A stretch of 64,000 nucleotides of DNA from Halomonas sp. LBP4 (GTDB taxonomy: Bacteria; Pseudomonadota; Gammaproteobacteria; Pseudomonadales; Halomonadaceae), in the NCBI RefSeq assembly GCF_003202205.1, contig NZ_PDOG01000003.1, positions 203,761 to 267,760 of the forward strand, read 5' to 3'. The position numbers were made by a program, and so were the translations under genes. Below, in pieces: positions 23,161 through 30,621 of the stretch; the stretch's first letter is position 1, and each line of letters begins with the position of its first letter. The notes beneath the pieces were generated by a model. The model searched no databases. It worked only from the letters and a program-made list of their open reading frames with translations, and had not been told where the DNA came from.

Positions 23161-23243
23161 GACCTTCGATCCGCTCTCTATCCGGCAACCGCCGCCCGGG
23201 GCTGCATCACGTGTTCCTGATCCGCCATCGGGAGGCGTCATGA
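23157..23243 (+). CDS. 28-aa micro-ORF, repeat copy 1
   Basis: The peptide begins MRPSIRSLSGNRRP and ends HHVFLIRHREAS; its last nine residues equal the RlmKL C-terminus. Its ATG overlaps the rlmKL stop (ATGA) and a GGGAGG site precedes it, so it has everything needed for coupled translation. Its function is unknown. It is too short for ordinary gene finders, and expression is an inference. Confidence 0.5.
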   Translation: MRPSIRSLSGNRRPGLHHVFLIRHREAS

Positions 23244-23326
23244 GACCTTCGATTCGCTCTCTATCTGGCAACCGCCGCCCGGGGCTGCATCACGTGTTCC
23301 TGATCCGCCATCGGGAGGCGTCATGA
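23240..23326 (+). CDS. 28-aa micro-ORF, repeat copy 2
   Basis: It encodes the same peptide as copy 1. The nucleotide differences (ATC to ATT in codon 5, TCC to TCT in codon 9) are silent. It starts in an ATGA overlap with copy 1. Confidence 0.5.
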   Translation: MRPSIRSLSGNRRPGLHHVFLIRHREAS

Positions 23327-23409
23327 GACCTTCGATCCGCTCTCTATCTGGCAACCGCCGCCCGGGGCTGCATCACGTGTTCCTGCTCCGCCATCGGGAG
23401 GCGTCATGA
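23323..23409 (+). CDS. 28-aa micro-ORF, repeat copy 3
   Basis: This is the only copy with an amino-acid change: ATC to CTC in codon 22 gives the conservative Ile to Leu. It has the same ATGA overlap and GGGAGG spacing as the other copies. Confidence 0.5.
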   Translation: MRPSIRSLSGNRRPGLHHVFLLRHREAS

Positions 23410-23492
23410 GACCTTCGATCCGCTCTCTATCTGGCAACCGCCGCCCGGGGCTGCATCACGTGTTCCTGATCCGCCATCGGGAGGCGTCATGA
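23406..23492 (+). CDS. 28-aa micro-ORF, repeat copy 4
   Basis: The peptide is identical to copies 1 and 2. It starts in an ATGA overlap with copy 3 and its own 3' end provides the ribosome binding site of copy 5. Confidence 0.5.
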   Translation: MRPSIRSLSGNRRPGLHHVFLIRHREAS

Positions 23493-23575
23493 GACCTTCG
23501 ATCCGCTCTCTATCTGGCAACCGCCGCCCGGGTCTGCATCACGTGTTCCTGATCCGCCACCGGGAGGCGTCATGA
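23489..23575 (+). CDS. 28-aa micro-ORF, repeat copy 5
   Basis: The peptide is identical to copy 1. It has silent changes GGG to GGT (codon 15) and CAT to CAC (codon 24). Its stop overlaps the ATG of the 75-aa ORF at 23572. Confidence 0.5.
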   Translation: MRPSIRSLSGNRRPGLHHVFLIRHREAS

Positions 23576-23799
23576 GCGTTTCGACCACTGGCCGCATGAT
23601 AGGCGATCGGGAGCCGGGCTCTTGCGTCGAGGCCACGCCTGTGGGGTCTGACCCCGTGCCCGACAGGAGTCGGCATCATGGGTACCCCACTGCGACCTCG
23701 ACGTCCCGGGGGTCAGACCCCGCAGGCTCCACCAACGCCGGTAACCCGTCACCGAGGCCGACCCAAGCGACTCTGAACCGCCAGCGGGAGGCCGTATGA
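23572..23799 (+). CDS. 75-aa ORF carrying a REP-like insertion, coupled to the glutaredoxin-like gene
   Basis: This ORF starts in an ATGA overlap with repeat copy 5 and ends in an ATGA overlap with the next gene. Its last codons (encoding NRQREAV) and the GGGAGG before the stop resemble the end of the 83-bp repeats. It looks like a sixth, diverged micro-cistron enlarged by a 79-bp REP-like element (23643-23721) in its middle. The encoded protein is low-complexity (Ser, Pro, Thr) and has no recognisable domain. It may be only a spacer that keeps translation running into the next gene. Confidence 0.35.
   Translation: MSVSTTGRMIGDREPGSCVEATPVGSDPVPDRSRHHGYPTATSTSRGSDPAGSTNAGNPSPRPTQATLNRQREAV
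23643..23721. repeat. REP-like palindromic element, copy A (79 bp)
   Basis: The element is bounded by GGGGTCTGACCCC (23643-23655) and GGGGTCAGACCCC (23709-23721), each itself a palindrome around one central base. The copy at 63464-63542 is inverted relative to this one and, counted by eye, matches at 65 of 79 positions. This core is the type associated with REP elements mobilised by Y1 (REP-associated) transposases; no such transposase gene is in the window. Confidence 0.8.
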
Positions 23800-24143
23800 T
23801 CCGCCTGCGGCTCTATACCACCCTGGGTTGCCATCTCTGCGAGCAGCTCGAGGCGCTGCTGGTCACCCTGGCCGCCGAGGCGTACCACCTGGAGGAGGTC
23901 GAGATCAGCGAGGACGTTGCCCTGGTCGAGCGCTACGGGATGCGGATTCCGGTACTGGCGGACGAGGCCGGTGAGGAGCTCGACCGCGGCTTCGAGGCGC
24001 CACGGCTGGCCGATTGGCTGAGGGAGCGGGGCTGGCTGGACGAGGGCGCCTGGCAGGTCCTGCAGCGACAGCTCGGCGGGGCGGCAGAGCCTGGCTCGGT
24101 GAAGGGCGCGACCCGGCGCGGAGGCCGGCGCTACCTGGGGTGA
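23796..24143 (+). CDS. Glutaredoxin-like (DUF836-type) protein
   Basis: The 115-aa protein has a thioredoxin-fold start, IRLRLYTTLGCHLCEQL, with a CxxC redox motif at residues 12-15 and a cis-Pro in the RIPVLAD segment. This matches the small glutaredoxin-like DUF836 family. A C-terminal basic tail (KGATRRGGRRYLG) is unusual. The ATG overlaps the preceding ORF stop (ATGA) and GGGAGG lies four bases upstream, so it is the last member of the coupled chain that begins with rlmKL. The redox substrate is unknown. Confidence 0.75.
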   Translation: MIRLRLYTTLGCHLCEQLEALLVTLAAEAYHLEEVEISEDVALVERYGMRIPVLADEAGEELDRGFEAPRLADWLRERGWLDEGAWQVLQRQLGGAAEPGSVKGATRRGGRRYLG

Positions 24144-24164
24144 CCCGGCACGGCTGCGCCGGGA

Positions 24165-24355
24165 GCTGTAAGCCTTAAGCTTTAAGTCCCCGGCTTCGCC
24201 GGGAGCTTGAAGCTGGAAGAGCGCCGCTTCGCGGCTGGAAGAGCCGGGCTTCGCCCGGAGCTCGAAGCCATAAGCTCGAAGCTGCAAGAAAAAACCCTGA
24301 CAAAAGGATTGGTGGCAACATGCTGCCTTTCCAGCTTCCAGCTTCCAGCTTATAG
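24165..24355. repeat. Intergenic cluster of small hairpins and GCTTGAAGC/GCTGGAAG-type repeats
   Basis: Three consecutive hairpins with TTC loops occur here: CCGGCTTCGCCGG, GCCGCTTCGCGGC and GGGCTTCGCCC. They are interleaved with repeats of GCTGGAAGAGC and AAGCTCGAAGC, and a final TTCCAGCTTCCAGCTT is complementary to the earlier GAAGCTGGAA. It lies between convergent genes and may fold into a large structure that ends both transcripts. Confidence 0.6.
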
Positions 24356-24631
24356 CGTATCCAGCAACGACAGCTGGCTGATGGCGTCGCGTCCCTCGGC
24401 GGATTCGGCCTCTACTTCCAGTACCTTGCGAAAGCCCCGCGAGGCCTGGATGGTGGCCTCGTCGCCGAGCCACATCATCGCCTGGGCGTGATCGTCGGCC
24501 AGGCGATGCTTCAGTCCGCCGAACTGGGTGCCGATCTGCCCCCAGGCGCGGCTGAAGATCCAGTCGCCGAACATGTCCTGGTGGACATGTACCAGCACAT
24601 AGTCATGGTCGGTTTCCCAGCGGACGATCAC
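24350..24631 (-). CDS. WGR-domain-like small protein
   Basis: The 93-aa protein resembles a stand-alone WGR domain: an N-terminal beta-rich segment (MIVRWETDHDYVLVHVHQD), FGDWIFSRAWGQIG in place of the usual W-G-R-I-G, then an alpha segment ending IQASRGF as in the K..RGY end of the family. Gln replaces the signature Arg. The start is GTG with CAGGAG six bases upstream. It converges with the glutaredoxin-like gene and diverges from pdxB. Family assignment is by pattern only. Confidence 0.65.
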   Translation of the reverse strand: MIVRWETDHDYVLVHVHQDMFGDWIFSRAWGQIGTQFGGLKHRLADDHAQAMMWLGDEATIQASRGFRKVLEVEAESAEGRDAISQLSLLDTL

Positions 24632-24760
24632 GGCGACTCCTGAAAGCGTGAGGCACTGCTGTATGGCAGCGCCGAGGTGTCATGTAACGGCTGGGGAGGT
24701 ATTGTAAGGCCTTGTGCCGCCCGAACAAGTCGTGCCATCCAGGGAGTCAGGAGACATGCC

Positions 24761-25921
24761 ATGAGAATCCTCGTCGATGCCAATGTGCTTGCCGCAGACG
24801 CCTGTTTCGGCGGGCTCGGCGAGGTGATCAGGCTGCCGGGCCGCGAGATCGATGCCGGGGCCGTGCGCGATGTCGATGCCCTGGTGGTGCGTTCCATCAC
24901 TCGGGTCGACGCGGCCATGGTCGAGGCGGCCTTGCAGGCCGGTTCGCGGCTGCGTTTCGTTGGCACCTGCACCATCGGGACCGACCATGTCGACCAGGCC
25001 GCCCTGTCACGCCACGGCATCGCCTTCGCCAGTGCTCCCGGCTGCAATGCCGAGGCGGTGGTCGACTATGTTCTCGGCAGCCTGCTGACCCTGGCCGAGC
25101 GGCAGGGCTGGCGGCTGGCCGACCGCCGTGTCGGTGTCGTCGGGGCAGGCAGCGTCGGCGGCCGGCTGCTACGGCGGCTCGAGGCCCTGGGCATCGACTG
25201 CCTGGCCTGTGACCCCCCCCGGGCGGAGCGGGAGGGCGCTCAGGGCTTCGTCGGCCTGGCGTCGCTGATCGATGCGTGCGACGTGGTCTGCCTGCACACT
25301 CCGCTGGTCGCCGAGGGCCCCCATGCCACCCATCACCTGCTCGATGCCGAACGGATCGCCGAACTGGCGCCGGGGACGGTGGTGCTCAATGCCGGCCGCG
25401 GCGCCTGCATCGACGGCCAGGCGCTGCGTCAGCGGCTGGCAGGGCAGGGCGATATCACCGCCGTGCTCGACGTCTGGGAGCATGAGCCCGGCATCGACGC
25501 CGCCCTGCACGATCTGGCGGCGATCGCCACGCCGCATATCGCCGGCTACAGCCTCGACGGCAAGCTGCGCGGCACCCACCAGGTCTATCGGGAGCTGGCC
25601 CGGCATCTCGGCCTGCCGGCGGGGGTGACGCTCGCCGACCTGCTACCGCCACCGCCGGTGTCGCACCTGGCGCTGCAAGGCGGGCTCGAGGCCGAGGAGG
25701 CGCTGCGGCTGTGTGCCCGTGCGGTCCACGACGTGCGTCGCGACCACGACAGCCTGCTGCGCGAGTCGCGCCGGCGGGGCATGGCCAGGGGCTTCGATGC
25801 CTGCCGGGCGAGTTACCCGCTGCGACGCGAGTTCTCTACCCTGGAGGTGACGCTGAACGAGAAGGCTCACGAGATGGCACCGCTTCTCGAGGCAGCCGGC
25901 TTTCGGGTGACGATGGTTTGA
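24761..25921 (+). CDS. pdxB: Erythronate-4-phosphate dehydrogenase
   Basis: PdxB is the second enzyme of DXP-dependent pyridoxal phosphate synthesis and a member of the D-2-hydroxyacid dehydrogenase family. The 386-aa protein shows VRSITRVD, the NAD-binding VGVVGAGSVGGRLL, the catalytic Arg in LNAGRGACIDGQAL, Glu in VWEHEPGID and His in ATPHIAGYSLDGKLRGT. The C-terminal dimerisation domain is present. ATG 24761 follows CAGGAG; the upstream in-frame start at 24677 has no support. It is followed directly by two heptanucleotide arrays. Confidence 0.95.
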   Translation: MRILVDANVLAADACFGGLGEVIRLPGREIDAGAVRDVDALVVRSITRVDAAMVEAALQAGSRLRFVGTCTIGTDHVDQAALSRHGIAFASAPGCNAEAVVDYVLGSLLTLAERQGWRLADRRVGVVGAGSVGGRLLRRLEALGIDCLACDPPRAEREGAQGFVGLASLIDACDVVCLHTPLVAEGPHATHHLLDAERIAELAPGTVVLNAGRGACIDGQALRQRLAGQGDITAVLDVWEHEPGIDAALHDLAAIATPHIAGYSLDGKLRGTHQVYRELARHLGLPAGVTLADLLPPPPVSHLALQGGLEAEEALRLCARAVHDVRRDHDSLLRESRRRGMARGFDACRASYPLRREFSTLEVTLNEKAHEMAPLLEAAGFRVTMV

Positions 25922-25965
25922 GCCACGAGCCACGAGCCACGAGCCACGAGCCACGAGCCACGAGC
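25921..25965. repeat. Heptanucleotide array (AGCCACG)x6
   Basis: There are six perfect tandem copies of AGCCACG plus a partial one, beginning at the last base of the pdxB stop. It lies between convergent pdxB and htpX. Confidence 0.95.
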
Positions 25966-25976
25966 AAGACTTATTG

Positions 25977-26070
25977 CCCGCAGCCCGCAGCCCGCAGCCC
26001 GCAGCCCGCAGCCCGCAGCCCGCAGCCCGCAGCCCGCAGCCCGCAGCCCGCAGCCCGCAGCCCGCAGCCC
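25977..26070. repeat. Heptanucleotide array (CCCGCAG)x13
   Basis: There are thirteen perfect copies of CCCGCAG plus CCC, separated from the first array by 11 bases and ending 5 bases before the htpX stop codon. The two units share the AGCC/AGCCC core, so one may have arisen from the other. Confidence 0.95.
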
Positions 26071-26075
26071 GGCGT

Positions 26076-26978
26076 TTACTGGCGGTACGCCGCTTCCTTG
26101 AGGGCGCGAATGCGGTCTTCCAGCGGGGGGTGGCTGGCGAACAGCCGCTCCATGATCTTGCGGGTCTGGCCGGTGGTGATGGCGAAGGCCGTGAGGGTGT
26201 CCGGCATCTGGTCGGGCATCTCGGTCTCGGCCTTGAGGCGCGCCAGGGCGTTGATCATGGCGCCCGAGCCGGCGAGCTTCGCGCCGGCGGCGTCGGCGCG
26301 GTATTCGCGGAAGCGCGAGAACCAGGCGACGATGGCCGAGGCGATGATGCCGAAGACGATCTCGGCGACGATCACCACGGCGAAGTAGCCCATGAAGCCG
26401 AGCCCGGCGCCGTCGCTGCGGCTGCGCAGGAACTGGTCGACCAGGTGGGCGACGACCCGCGCGAAGAACATCACGAAGGTGTTCACCACCCCCTGGATCA
26501 GCGCCAGGGTGACCATGTCGCCGTTGGCCACGTGGCCGATCTCGTGGGCCAGCACCGCGCGCACCTCTTCCGGGCGCATGCGGTTGAGCAGGCCGGCCGA
26601 GACCGCCACCAGGGCGTCGTCCTTGTTCCAGCCGGTGGCGAAGGCATTGGACTGCTGGGCGGGGAAGATGCCCACCTCGGGGGTCTTGATGCCGGCGTCG
26701 CGGGCGAGCTCCGCCACGGTGTCGAGCAGCCACTTCTCGGTGGCATTGGAGGGCGTCTCGATCACCACGGTGCCCGTGCCGCGCTTGGCCATCCACTTGG
26801 AGATGAACAGCGAGATCATGGAGCCGGCCATGCCGAAGACGAAGCAGAAGATCAGCAGGGCGTTGAAGTTCAGGCCCTGGCCGCGCAGGTAGCCCTCGAC
26901 CCCCAGCAGGCGCAGGGTGATGCTGGCGACGATGATCACCGCCAGGTTGGTGCCCAGGAAGAGCAGGATTCGCATCAT
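26076..26978 (-). CDS. htpX: Membrane zinc metalloprotease HtpX
   Basis: HtpX is an inner-membrane M48 protease for quality control of membrane proteins. The 300-aa protein has two N-terminal transmembrane helices (about 3-25 and 33-60), the zinc motif HEIGH near residue 147, further membrane segments (about 160-215) and the downstream zinc-ligand Glu in [24 protein letters not shown] matches E. coli HtpX, supporting the start at 26978; GGAGA lies about eight bases upstream. The 3' end abuts the CCCGCAG array. Confidence 0.95.
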   Translation of the reverse strand: MMRILLFLGTNLAVIIVASITLRLLGVEGYLRGQGLNFNALLIFCFVFGMAGSMISLFISKWMAKRGTGTVVIETPSNATEKWLLDTVAELARDAGIKTPEVGIFPAQQSNAFATGWNKDDALVAVSAGLLNRMRPEEVRAVLAHEIGHVANGDMVTLALIQGVVNTFVMFFARVVAHLVDQFLRSRSDGAGLGFMGYFAVVIVAEIVFGIIASAIVAWFSRFREYRADAAGAKLAGSGAMINALARLKAETEMPDQMPDTLTAFAITTGQTRKIMERLFASHPPLEDRIRALKEAAYRQ

Positions 26979-27100
26979 GGAACGGGTCTCCGTCGTCGTC
27001 GAAGGGGGGGCCGTGCCGGGCACGGCGTTCACAAGCTGTTGCTTAGATACGGTCTCGCCCGCCGGGTTTCAAGCGCGGCGCTCGCGGTCGCCGGGCGCGC

Positions 27101-28330
27101 TCACTGCCGGTAGCGCGACAGGAAGCGGGCGAAGCGGTCCAGGGCATCCTCGAGCTGGTCGGCCCAGGGCAGGGTGACGATGCGCACATGGTCAGGGTCC
27201 GGCCAGTTGAAGGCGGTGCCCTGGACCAGCAGGATCTTCTCCTGCAGCAGCAGGTCGAGCACCAGCTGCTGGTCGTCGCGGATGTTGAACACCTTGGGGT
27301 CGAGGCGAGGGAAGGCGTAGAGCGCGCCCTTCGCCTTGACGCAGGAGACCCCGGGGATGGCGTTGAGCTTGTCGTAGGTGATGTCGCGCTGGGCCAGCAG
27401 GCGCCCCCCGGGCAGGATCAGGTCGTTGACCGACTGGTAGCCGCCGAGGGCCGTCTGGATGGCATGCTGGGCCGGCACGTTGGCGCACAGGCGCATCGAG
27501 GCGAGCATGGTCAGCCCCTGGATGAAATCGTCCGCATGCTGCTTGGCGAGGTTGCCCGAGAGGATCATCCAGCCGGAGCGGAAGCCGGCGCAGCGGTAGC
27601 TCTTGGAGAGCCCGTTCATGGTCACCACCAGCTGGTCCTCGGAGGCCAGCGCGCCGGTGGAGACGTGTTCGGCGTCGTCGTAGAGGATCTTGTCGTAGAT
27701 CTCGTCGGAGAACACCACCAGGTCGTGCTCGCGGGCGATGTCGAGCAGACCACGCACCACCTCCGGCGGGTAGACGGCGCCGGTGGGGTTGTTGGGGTTG
27801 ATGATCACGATGGCCCGGGTATGGCCGGTCACCTTGGCGCGGATGTCGGCGAGGTCGGGGGCCCAGTCGGCCTGTTCGTCGCACAGGTAGTGTACCGGGT
27901 GGCCGCCCGAGAGGTTGGCCGCGGCGGTCCACAGCGGGTAGTCGGGAGCCGGGATCAGCACCTCGTCGCCATCGTTGATCAGCGCCTGCATGGCCATCAC
28001 GATCAGCTCGGAGACCCCGTTGCCGATGTAGATGTCCTCGATGCCGACATTGGGTATGTTCTTGCGCTGGCACTCCTGCATGATCGCCTTGCGCGCCGAG
28101 TAGAGCCCCTTGGAATCGCAGTAACCCTGGGCGGTGGGCAGGTTGCGCATCACATCCTGGAGGATCTCCTCCGGCGCCTCGAAGCCGAACGGGGCAGGGT
28201 TGCCGATGTTTAGCTTGAGGATGCGCTGACCTTCCTCTTCCAGGCGCTTGGCGTGGTCGAGCACCGGGCCGCGGATGTCGTAGCAGACGTTGTGCAGCTT
28301 GTGCGATTTCCGGATCGGGGTGGTGTCCAT
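27101..28330 (-). CDS. alaA: Glutamate-pyruvate aminotransferase AlaA
   Basis: This is a PLP-dependent class I aminotransferase that makes alanine from pyruvate and glutamate. The 409-aa product closely follows E. coli AlaA: KLHNVCYDIRGPVL, LNIGNPAPFGFEAP, YCDSKGLYSARKAIMQ, IINPNNPTGAVYPPEV, the PLP-lysine segment MNGLSKSYRCAGFRSGW and MLASMRLCANVPAQHAIQ. It is a single gene between htpX and the GTPase gene, all on the minus strand but separated by about 120 and 45 bases. Confidence 0.94.
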   Translation of the reverse strand: MDTTPIRKSHKLHNVCYDIRGPVLDHAKRLEEEGQRILKLNIGNPAPFGFEAPEEILQDVMRNLPTAQGYCDSKGLYSARKAIMQECQRKNIPNVGIEDIYIGNGVSELIVMAMQALINDGDEVLIPAPDYPLWTAAANLSGGHPVHYLCDEQADWAPDLADIRAKVTGHTRAIVIINPNNPTGAVYPPEVVRGLLDIAREHDLVVFSDEIYDKILYDDAEHVSTGALASEDQLVVTMNGLSKSYRCAGFRSGWMILSGNLAKQHADDFIQGLTMLASMRLCANVPAQHAIQTALGGYQSVNDLILPGGRLLAQRDITYDKLNAIPGVSCVKAKGALYAFPRLDPKVFNIRDDQQLVLDLLLQEKILLVQGTAFNWPDPDHVRIVTLPWADQLEDALDRFARFLSRYRQ

Positions 28331-28375
28331 GTCTTCCAGTGTCCAATGGTCATGCAGGCAAGGGCGAGCCTGTGA

Positions 28376-29347
28376 TTATGCGGGGTCGCCGGGCCGGGAG
28401 CCATCCTCCTCGACGCCGGCTGGCTCGCTTTCCGGTTCGGCGGGGATGTCCGCCGGGGTCTCGAGGGTCAGGCGGCCGAGCTTGCCGTCGCGCAGCTCAT
28501 GCAGCAGCACCTCGGCGCCGCGGTGCAGGTCGACCTCGCCGCCGGGGCGCAGGCCGCCGCGCTTGCCGGCGATCTCGGTGAGGATCGCGTGGCCATCGAA
28601 GCCGGCCAGGGCCAGCAGGTCGACCCGCGCCGGGCCGTCGGCCTCGACCCGTTCGGCCTCGGGGTTGGCCGCATAGGCGGGCAGCGCCCCCAGCTTGTAG
28701 CGCGCCTGGAGCGCCTCGGGATAGCGCCGCGCCAGCTCGGCGGCGGTGACCACCGCCACATCCACATAGTCGATGGCAGTGTCGCGGATGGCACCGCTGG
28801 CCGCCAGGCGATAGGCGCTGGCCTGGTCCTCGATCTTGGGCCACAGCACCCCCGGGGTGTCGATCAGTGCCACCCGGCCGGCGATGCGCACCTTCTGCTG
28901 GCGCTTGGTCACCGCCGGCTCGTTGCCGGTCTTGGCGATGGTGCGCCCGGCCAGGCCGTTGATCAGGGTCGACTTGCCGACGTTGGGGATGCCCATGACC
29001 ATCACCCGCACATCGCGATCGGCGCGCACCTGCCCCGCCAGTTCGTGGCACAGCCTGGGGATGCGCTTGAGCTCGCGGGCGTTGGTGGTGGTCACGGGCA
29101 GGGCCCGGGTATCGGCCTGGGCATCGAAGTGGGCGGTCCACTCGCGGGTGCGCTCGGGGTCGGCCAGGTCGGCGCGGGAGAGCACCTTCAGCACCGGCTT
29201 GTGGCGGGTCAGCTCGGCGAGCAGGGGGTTGGCGCTGGAGTAGGGAAGCCGGGCGTCGAGGACCTCGATCACCACGTCGATCTCCGGCAGTGCCTCGGTG
29301 ATCTGCCGGCGCGCCTTGTTCATGTGTCCCGGGTACCAGCCGAGCAT
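28376..29347 (-). CDS. YlqF/RbgA-family circularly permuted GTPase
   Basis: This is a ribosome-assembly GTPase of the YlqF/RbgA type, in which the G motifs are permuted (G4-G5 before G1-G3). The 323-aa protein has the signature start MLGWYPGHMNKARRQI, G4-like KVLSRADLAD, G1 GIPNVGKSTLIN near residue 127 and G3 LIDTPGVLWP. In Bacillus the family matures the 50S subunit. The start at 29347 has GCAGGAG upstream. The acidic, Glu/Pro-rich C-terminal tail (about 300-323) is variable in the family. Confidence 0.9.
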   Translation of the reverse strand: MLGWYPGHMNKARRQITEALPEIDVVIEVLDARLPYSSANPLLAELTRHKPVLKVLSRADLADPERTREWTAHFDAQADTRALPVTTTNARELKRIPRLCHELAGQVRADRDVRVMVMGIPNVGKSTLINGLAGRTIAKTGNEPAVTKRQQKVRIAGRVALIDTPGVLWPKIEDQASAYRLAASGAIRDTAIDYVDVAVVTAAELARRYPEALQARYKLGALPAYAANPEAERVEADGPARVDLLALAGFDGHAILTEIAGKRGGLRPGGEVDLHRGAEVLLHELRDGKLGRLTLETPADIPAEPESEPAGVEEDGSRPGDPA

Positions 29348-29370
29348 GGGAGCCACTCCTGCGAGCCTGA

Positions 29371-29410
29371 AAATGAAAAGGGCGACCATCATACCAGACG
29401 GTCGCCCGTT
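29371..29410 (-). terminator. Rho-independent terminator after msrB
   Basis: On the minus strand, GGGCGACC pairs with GGTCGCCC around an 11-12-base loop and is followed by TTTTCATTTTC. It lies just downstream of msrB and upstream of the GTPase gene. Confidence 0.75.
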
Positions 29411-29428
29411 TCAGGTCAGGCCAGTCGC

Positions 29429-29830
29429 CTACTCGCCGGCATGGAACTGGATCGCCACCGAGTTGATGCAGTAGCGCCGCCCGGTGGTCTCGGCCGGGCC
29501 GTCGGGGAAGACATGCCCCAGGTGGGCGTTGCAACGGGCGCAGATCACCTCGGTGCGCTGCATGCCCTGGGAGGTGTCCGGCTGCTCCTCTACGCAGCCC
29601 GAGACCAGGGGGCGGTCGAAACTGGGCCAACCGCAGCCGGCATCGAACTTGTGCTCGTTCTCGAACAGCGGGGCGTGACAGCAGACGCAGTGGTAGATGC
29701 CGTGCTCGTCGGTGACCCGGTAGTCACCGCTGAAGGGGCGCTCGGTGCCTTTCTCGCGGGTCACGTGGTACTGCTCGGGGGTCAGCTGCGCACGCCACTC
29801 GGCGTCACTCTTCTCGATCTTCCTTCGCAT
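29429..29830 (-). CDS. msrB: Peptide-methionine (R)-S-oxide reductase MsrB
   Basis: MsrB reduces methionine-R-sulfoxide in proteins. The 133-aa single-domain protein has both zinc-binding CxxC pairs (CVCC and CARC), the GWPSFDRP block, [10 protein letters not shown] and the catalytic Cys in RRYCINSVA. It lies divergently from the tRNA operon promoter and has its own terminator. Confidence 0.97.
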   Translation of the reverse strand: MRRKIEKSDAEWRAQLTPEQYHVTREKGTERPFSGDYRVTDEHGIYHCVCCHAPLFENEHKFDAGCGWPSFDRPLVSGCVEEQPDTSQGMQRTEVICARCNAHLGHVFPDGPAETTGRRYCINSVAIQFHAGE

Positions 29831-29970
29831 GGCGTCTCTCCTGGTCTGGCCTGGTCAGAAGCGGCATCGGCCACCGGGCCGATGCCTTCATTGTGGCATC
29901 ATCTACCCCCTCCCATGGGAGGGGATTTCCGTCTTCGGTCACGCCCGTTCAACGTCAGCCGGCACCGCGC

Positions 29971-29999
29971 TTGACAGCTTTCAGGGTGCTCAGTAACAT
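29971..29999 (+). promoter_or_regulatory. Sigma-70 promoter of the Glu/Gly tRNA operon
   Basis: TTGACA (29971-29976), a 17-base spacer and TAACAT (29994-29999) are followed by the GC-rich discriminator ACGCGCC, typical of stable-RNA promoters under stringent control. Confidence 0.8.
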
Positions 30000-30026
30000 A
30001 CGCGCCACCTCGACGAGCCGAGACAT

Positions 30027-30102
30027 GTGTCCCATTCGTCTAGTGGTCCAGGACACCGCCCTTTCACGGCGGGAACAGGGGTTCGAACCCCCTATGGGAC
30101 GC
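30027..30102 (+). tRNA. tRNA-Glu (TTC), copy 1
   Basis: A 76-base cloverleaf with acceptor stem GTCCCAT/ATGGGAC, anticodon loop CTTTCAC (anticodon TTC), TTCGAAC in the T-arm and an encoded CCA end. First of six tRNAs in one operon. Confidence 0.97.
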
Positions 30103-30128
30103 CACTCGACTCTTCAAGGTGCCGGAGC

Positions 30129-30203
30129 GCGGGAATAGCTCAGTGGTAGAGCATCGCCTTGCCAAGGCGAGGGTCGCGAGTTCGAATCTCGTTTCCCGCT
30201 CCA
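30129..30203 (+). tRNA. tRNA-Gly (GCC), copy 1
   Basis: A 75-base cloverleaf with acceptor GCGGGAA/TTCCCGC, anticodon loop TTGCCAA (GCC), TTCGAAT in the T-arm and an encoded CCA. Confidence 0.97.
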
Positions 30204-30207
30204 ATGC

Positions 30208-30283
30208 GTCCCATTCGTCTAGTGGTCCAGGACACCGCCCTTTCACGGCGGGAACAGGGGTTCGAACCCCCTATGGGACGCCA
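30208..30283 (+). tRNA. tRNA-Glu (TTC), copy 2
   Basis: Identical to copy 1 across the mature sequence. It starts four bases after the CCA of the preceding tRNA-Gly. Confidence 0.97.
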
Positions 30284-30323
30284 CTTCCGGTGATTGCCCA
30301 GGCGATCGAAGGTTGCGAGACAA

Positions 30324-30398
30324 GCGGGAATAGCTCAGTGGTAGAGCATCGCCTTGCCAAGGCGAGGGTCGCGAGTTCGAATCTCGTTTCCCGCTCCA
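30324..30398 (+). tRNA. tRNA-Gly (GCC), copy 2
   Basis: Identical to tRNA-Gly copy 1 across the mature sequence, with an encoded CCA. Confidence 0.97.
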
Positions 30399-30412
30399 AA
30401 CAGTACCAATAC

Positions 30413-30488
30413 GTCCCATTCGTCTAGTGGCCCAGGACACCGCCCTTTCACGGCGGGAACAGGGGTTCGAACCCCCTATGGGACGCCA
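30413..30488 (+). tRNA. tRNA-Glu (TTC), copy 3
   Basis: As copies 1 and 2 but with one D-loop change (GTGGCCCAGG instead of GTGGTCCAGG). Anticodon and stems are unaffected. Confidence 0.97.
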
Positions 30489-30515
30489 CTTCGCGCGCAT
30501 TGCGGTACCCGACAA

Positions 30516-30590
30516 GCGGGAATAGCTCAGTGGTAGAGCATCGCCTTGCCAAGGCGAGGGTCGCGAGTTCGAATCTCGTTTCCCGCTCCA
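30516..30590 (+). tRNA. tRNA-Gly (GCC), copy 3
   Basis: Identical to the other tRNA-Gly copies and last of the operon. I see no T-rich terminator before the convergent Yip1-like gene. Confidence 0.97.
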
Positions 30591-30621
30591 GTCGTGCCTC
30601 CCCCCGGTATCTGCCTTCCTC

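Larger units (their letters stand above)
23157..23571 (+). repeat. Five perfect-period 83-bp tandem repeats (coding minisatellite)
   Basis: Five units start at 23157, 23240, 23323, 23406 and 23489, with an exact 83-bp period. Only five positions vary among copies. Each unit is recognisably related to the last 75 or so bases of rlmKL (shared GACCTTCGATCCG and the final TTCCTGATxCGCCAxCGGG stretch), so the array appears to derive from the rlmKL 3' end. Each unit carries GGGAGG four bases before the ATG of the next unit. Confidence 0.95.

Noticed and set aside
23157..23571. 83-bp array as an assembly duplication artefact
   Set aside because: The copies differ at five scattered positions, mostly silent, which argues for real diverged repeats, although reads should confirm the copy number.
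25977..26070. Possible CRISPR array in the repeated CCCGCAG stretch
   Set aside because: The units are seven bases with no spacers; it is a microsatellite. The 83-bp array at 23157 also lacks repeat-spacer structure.
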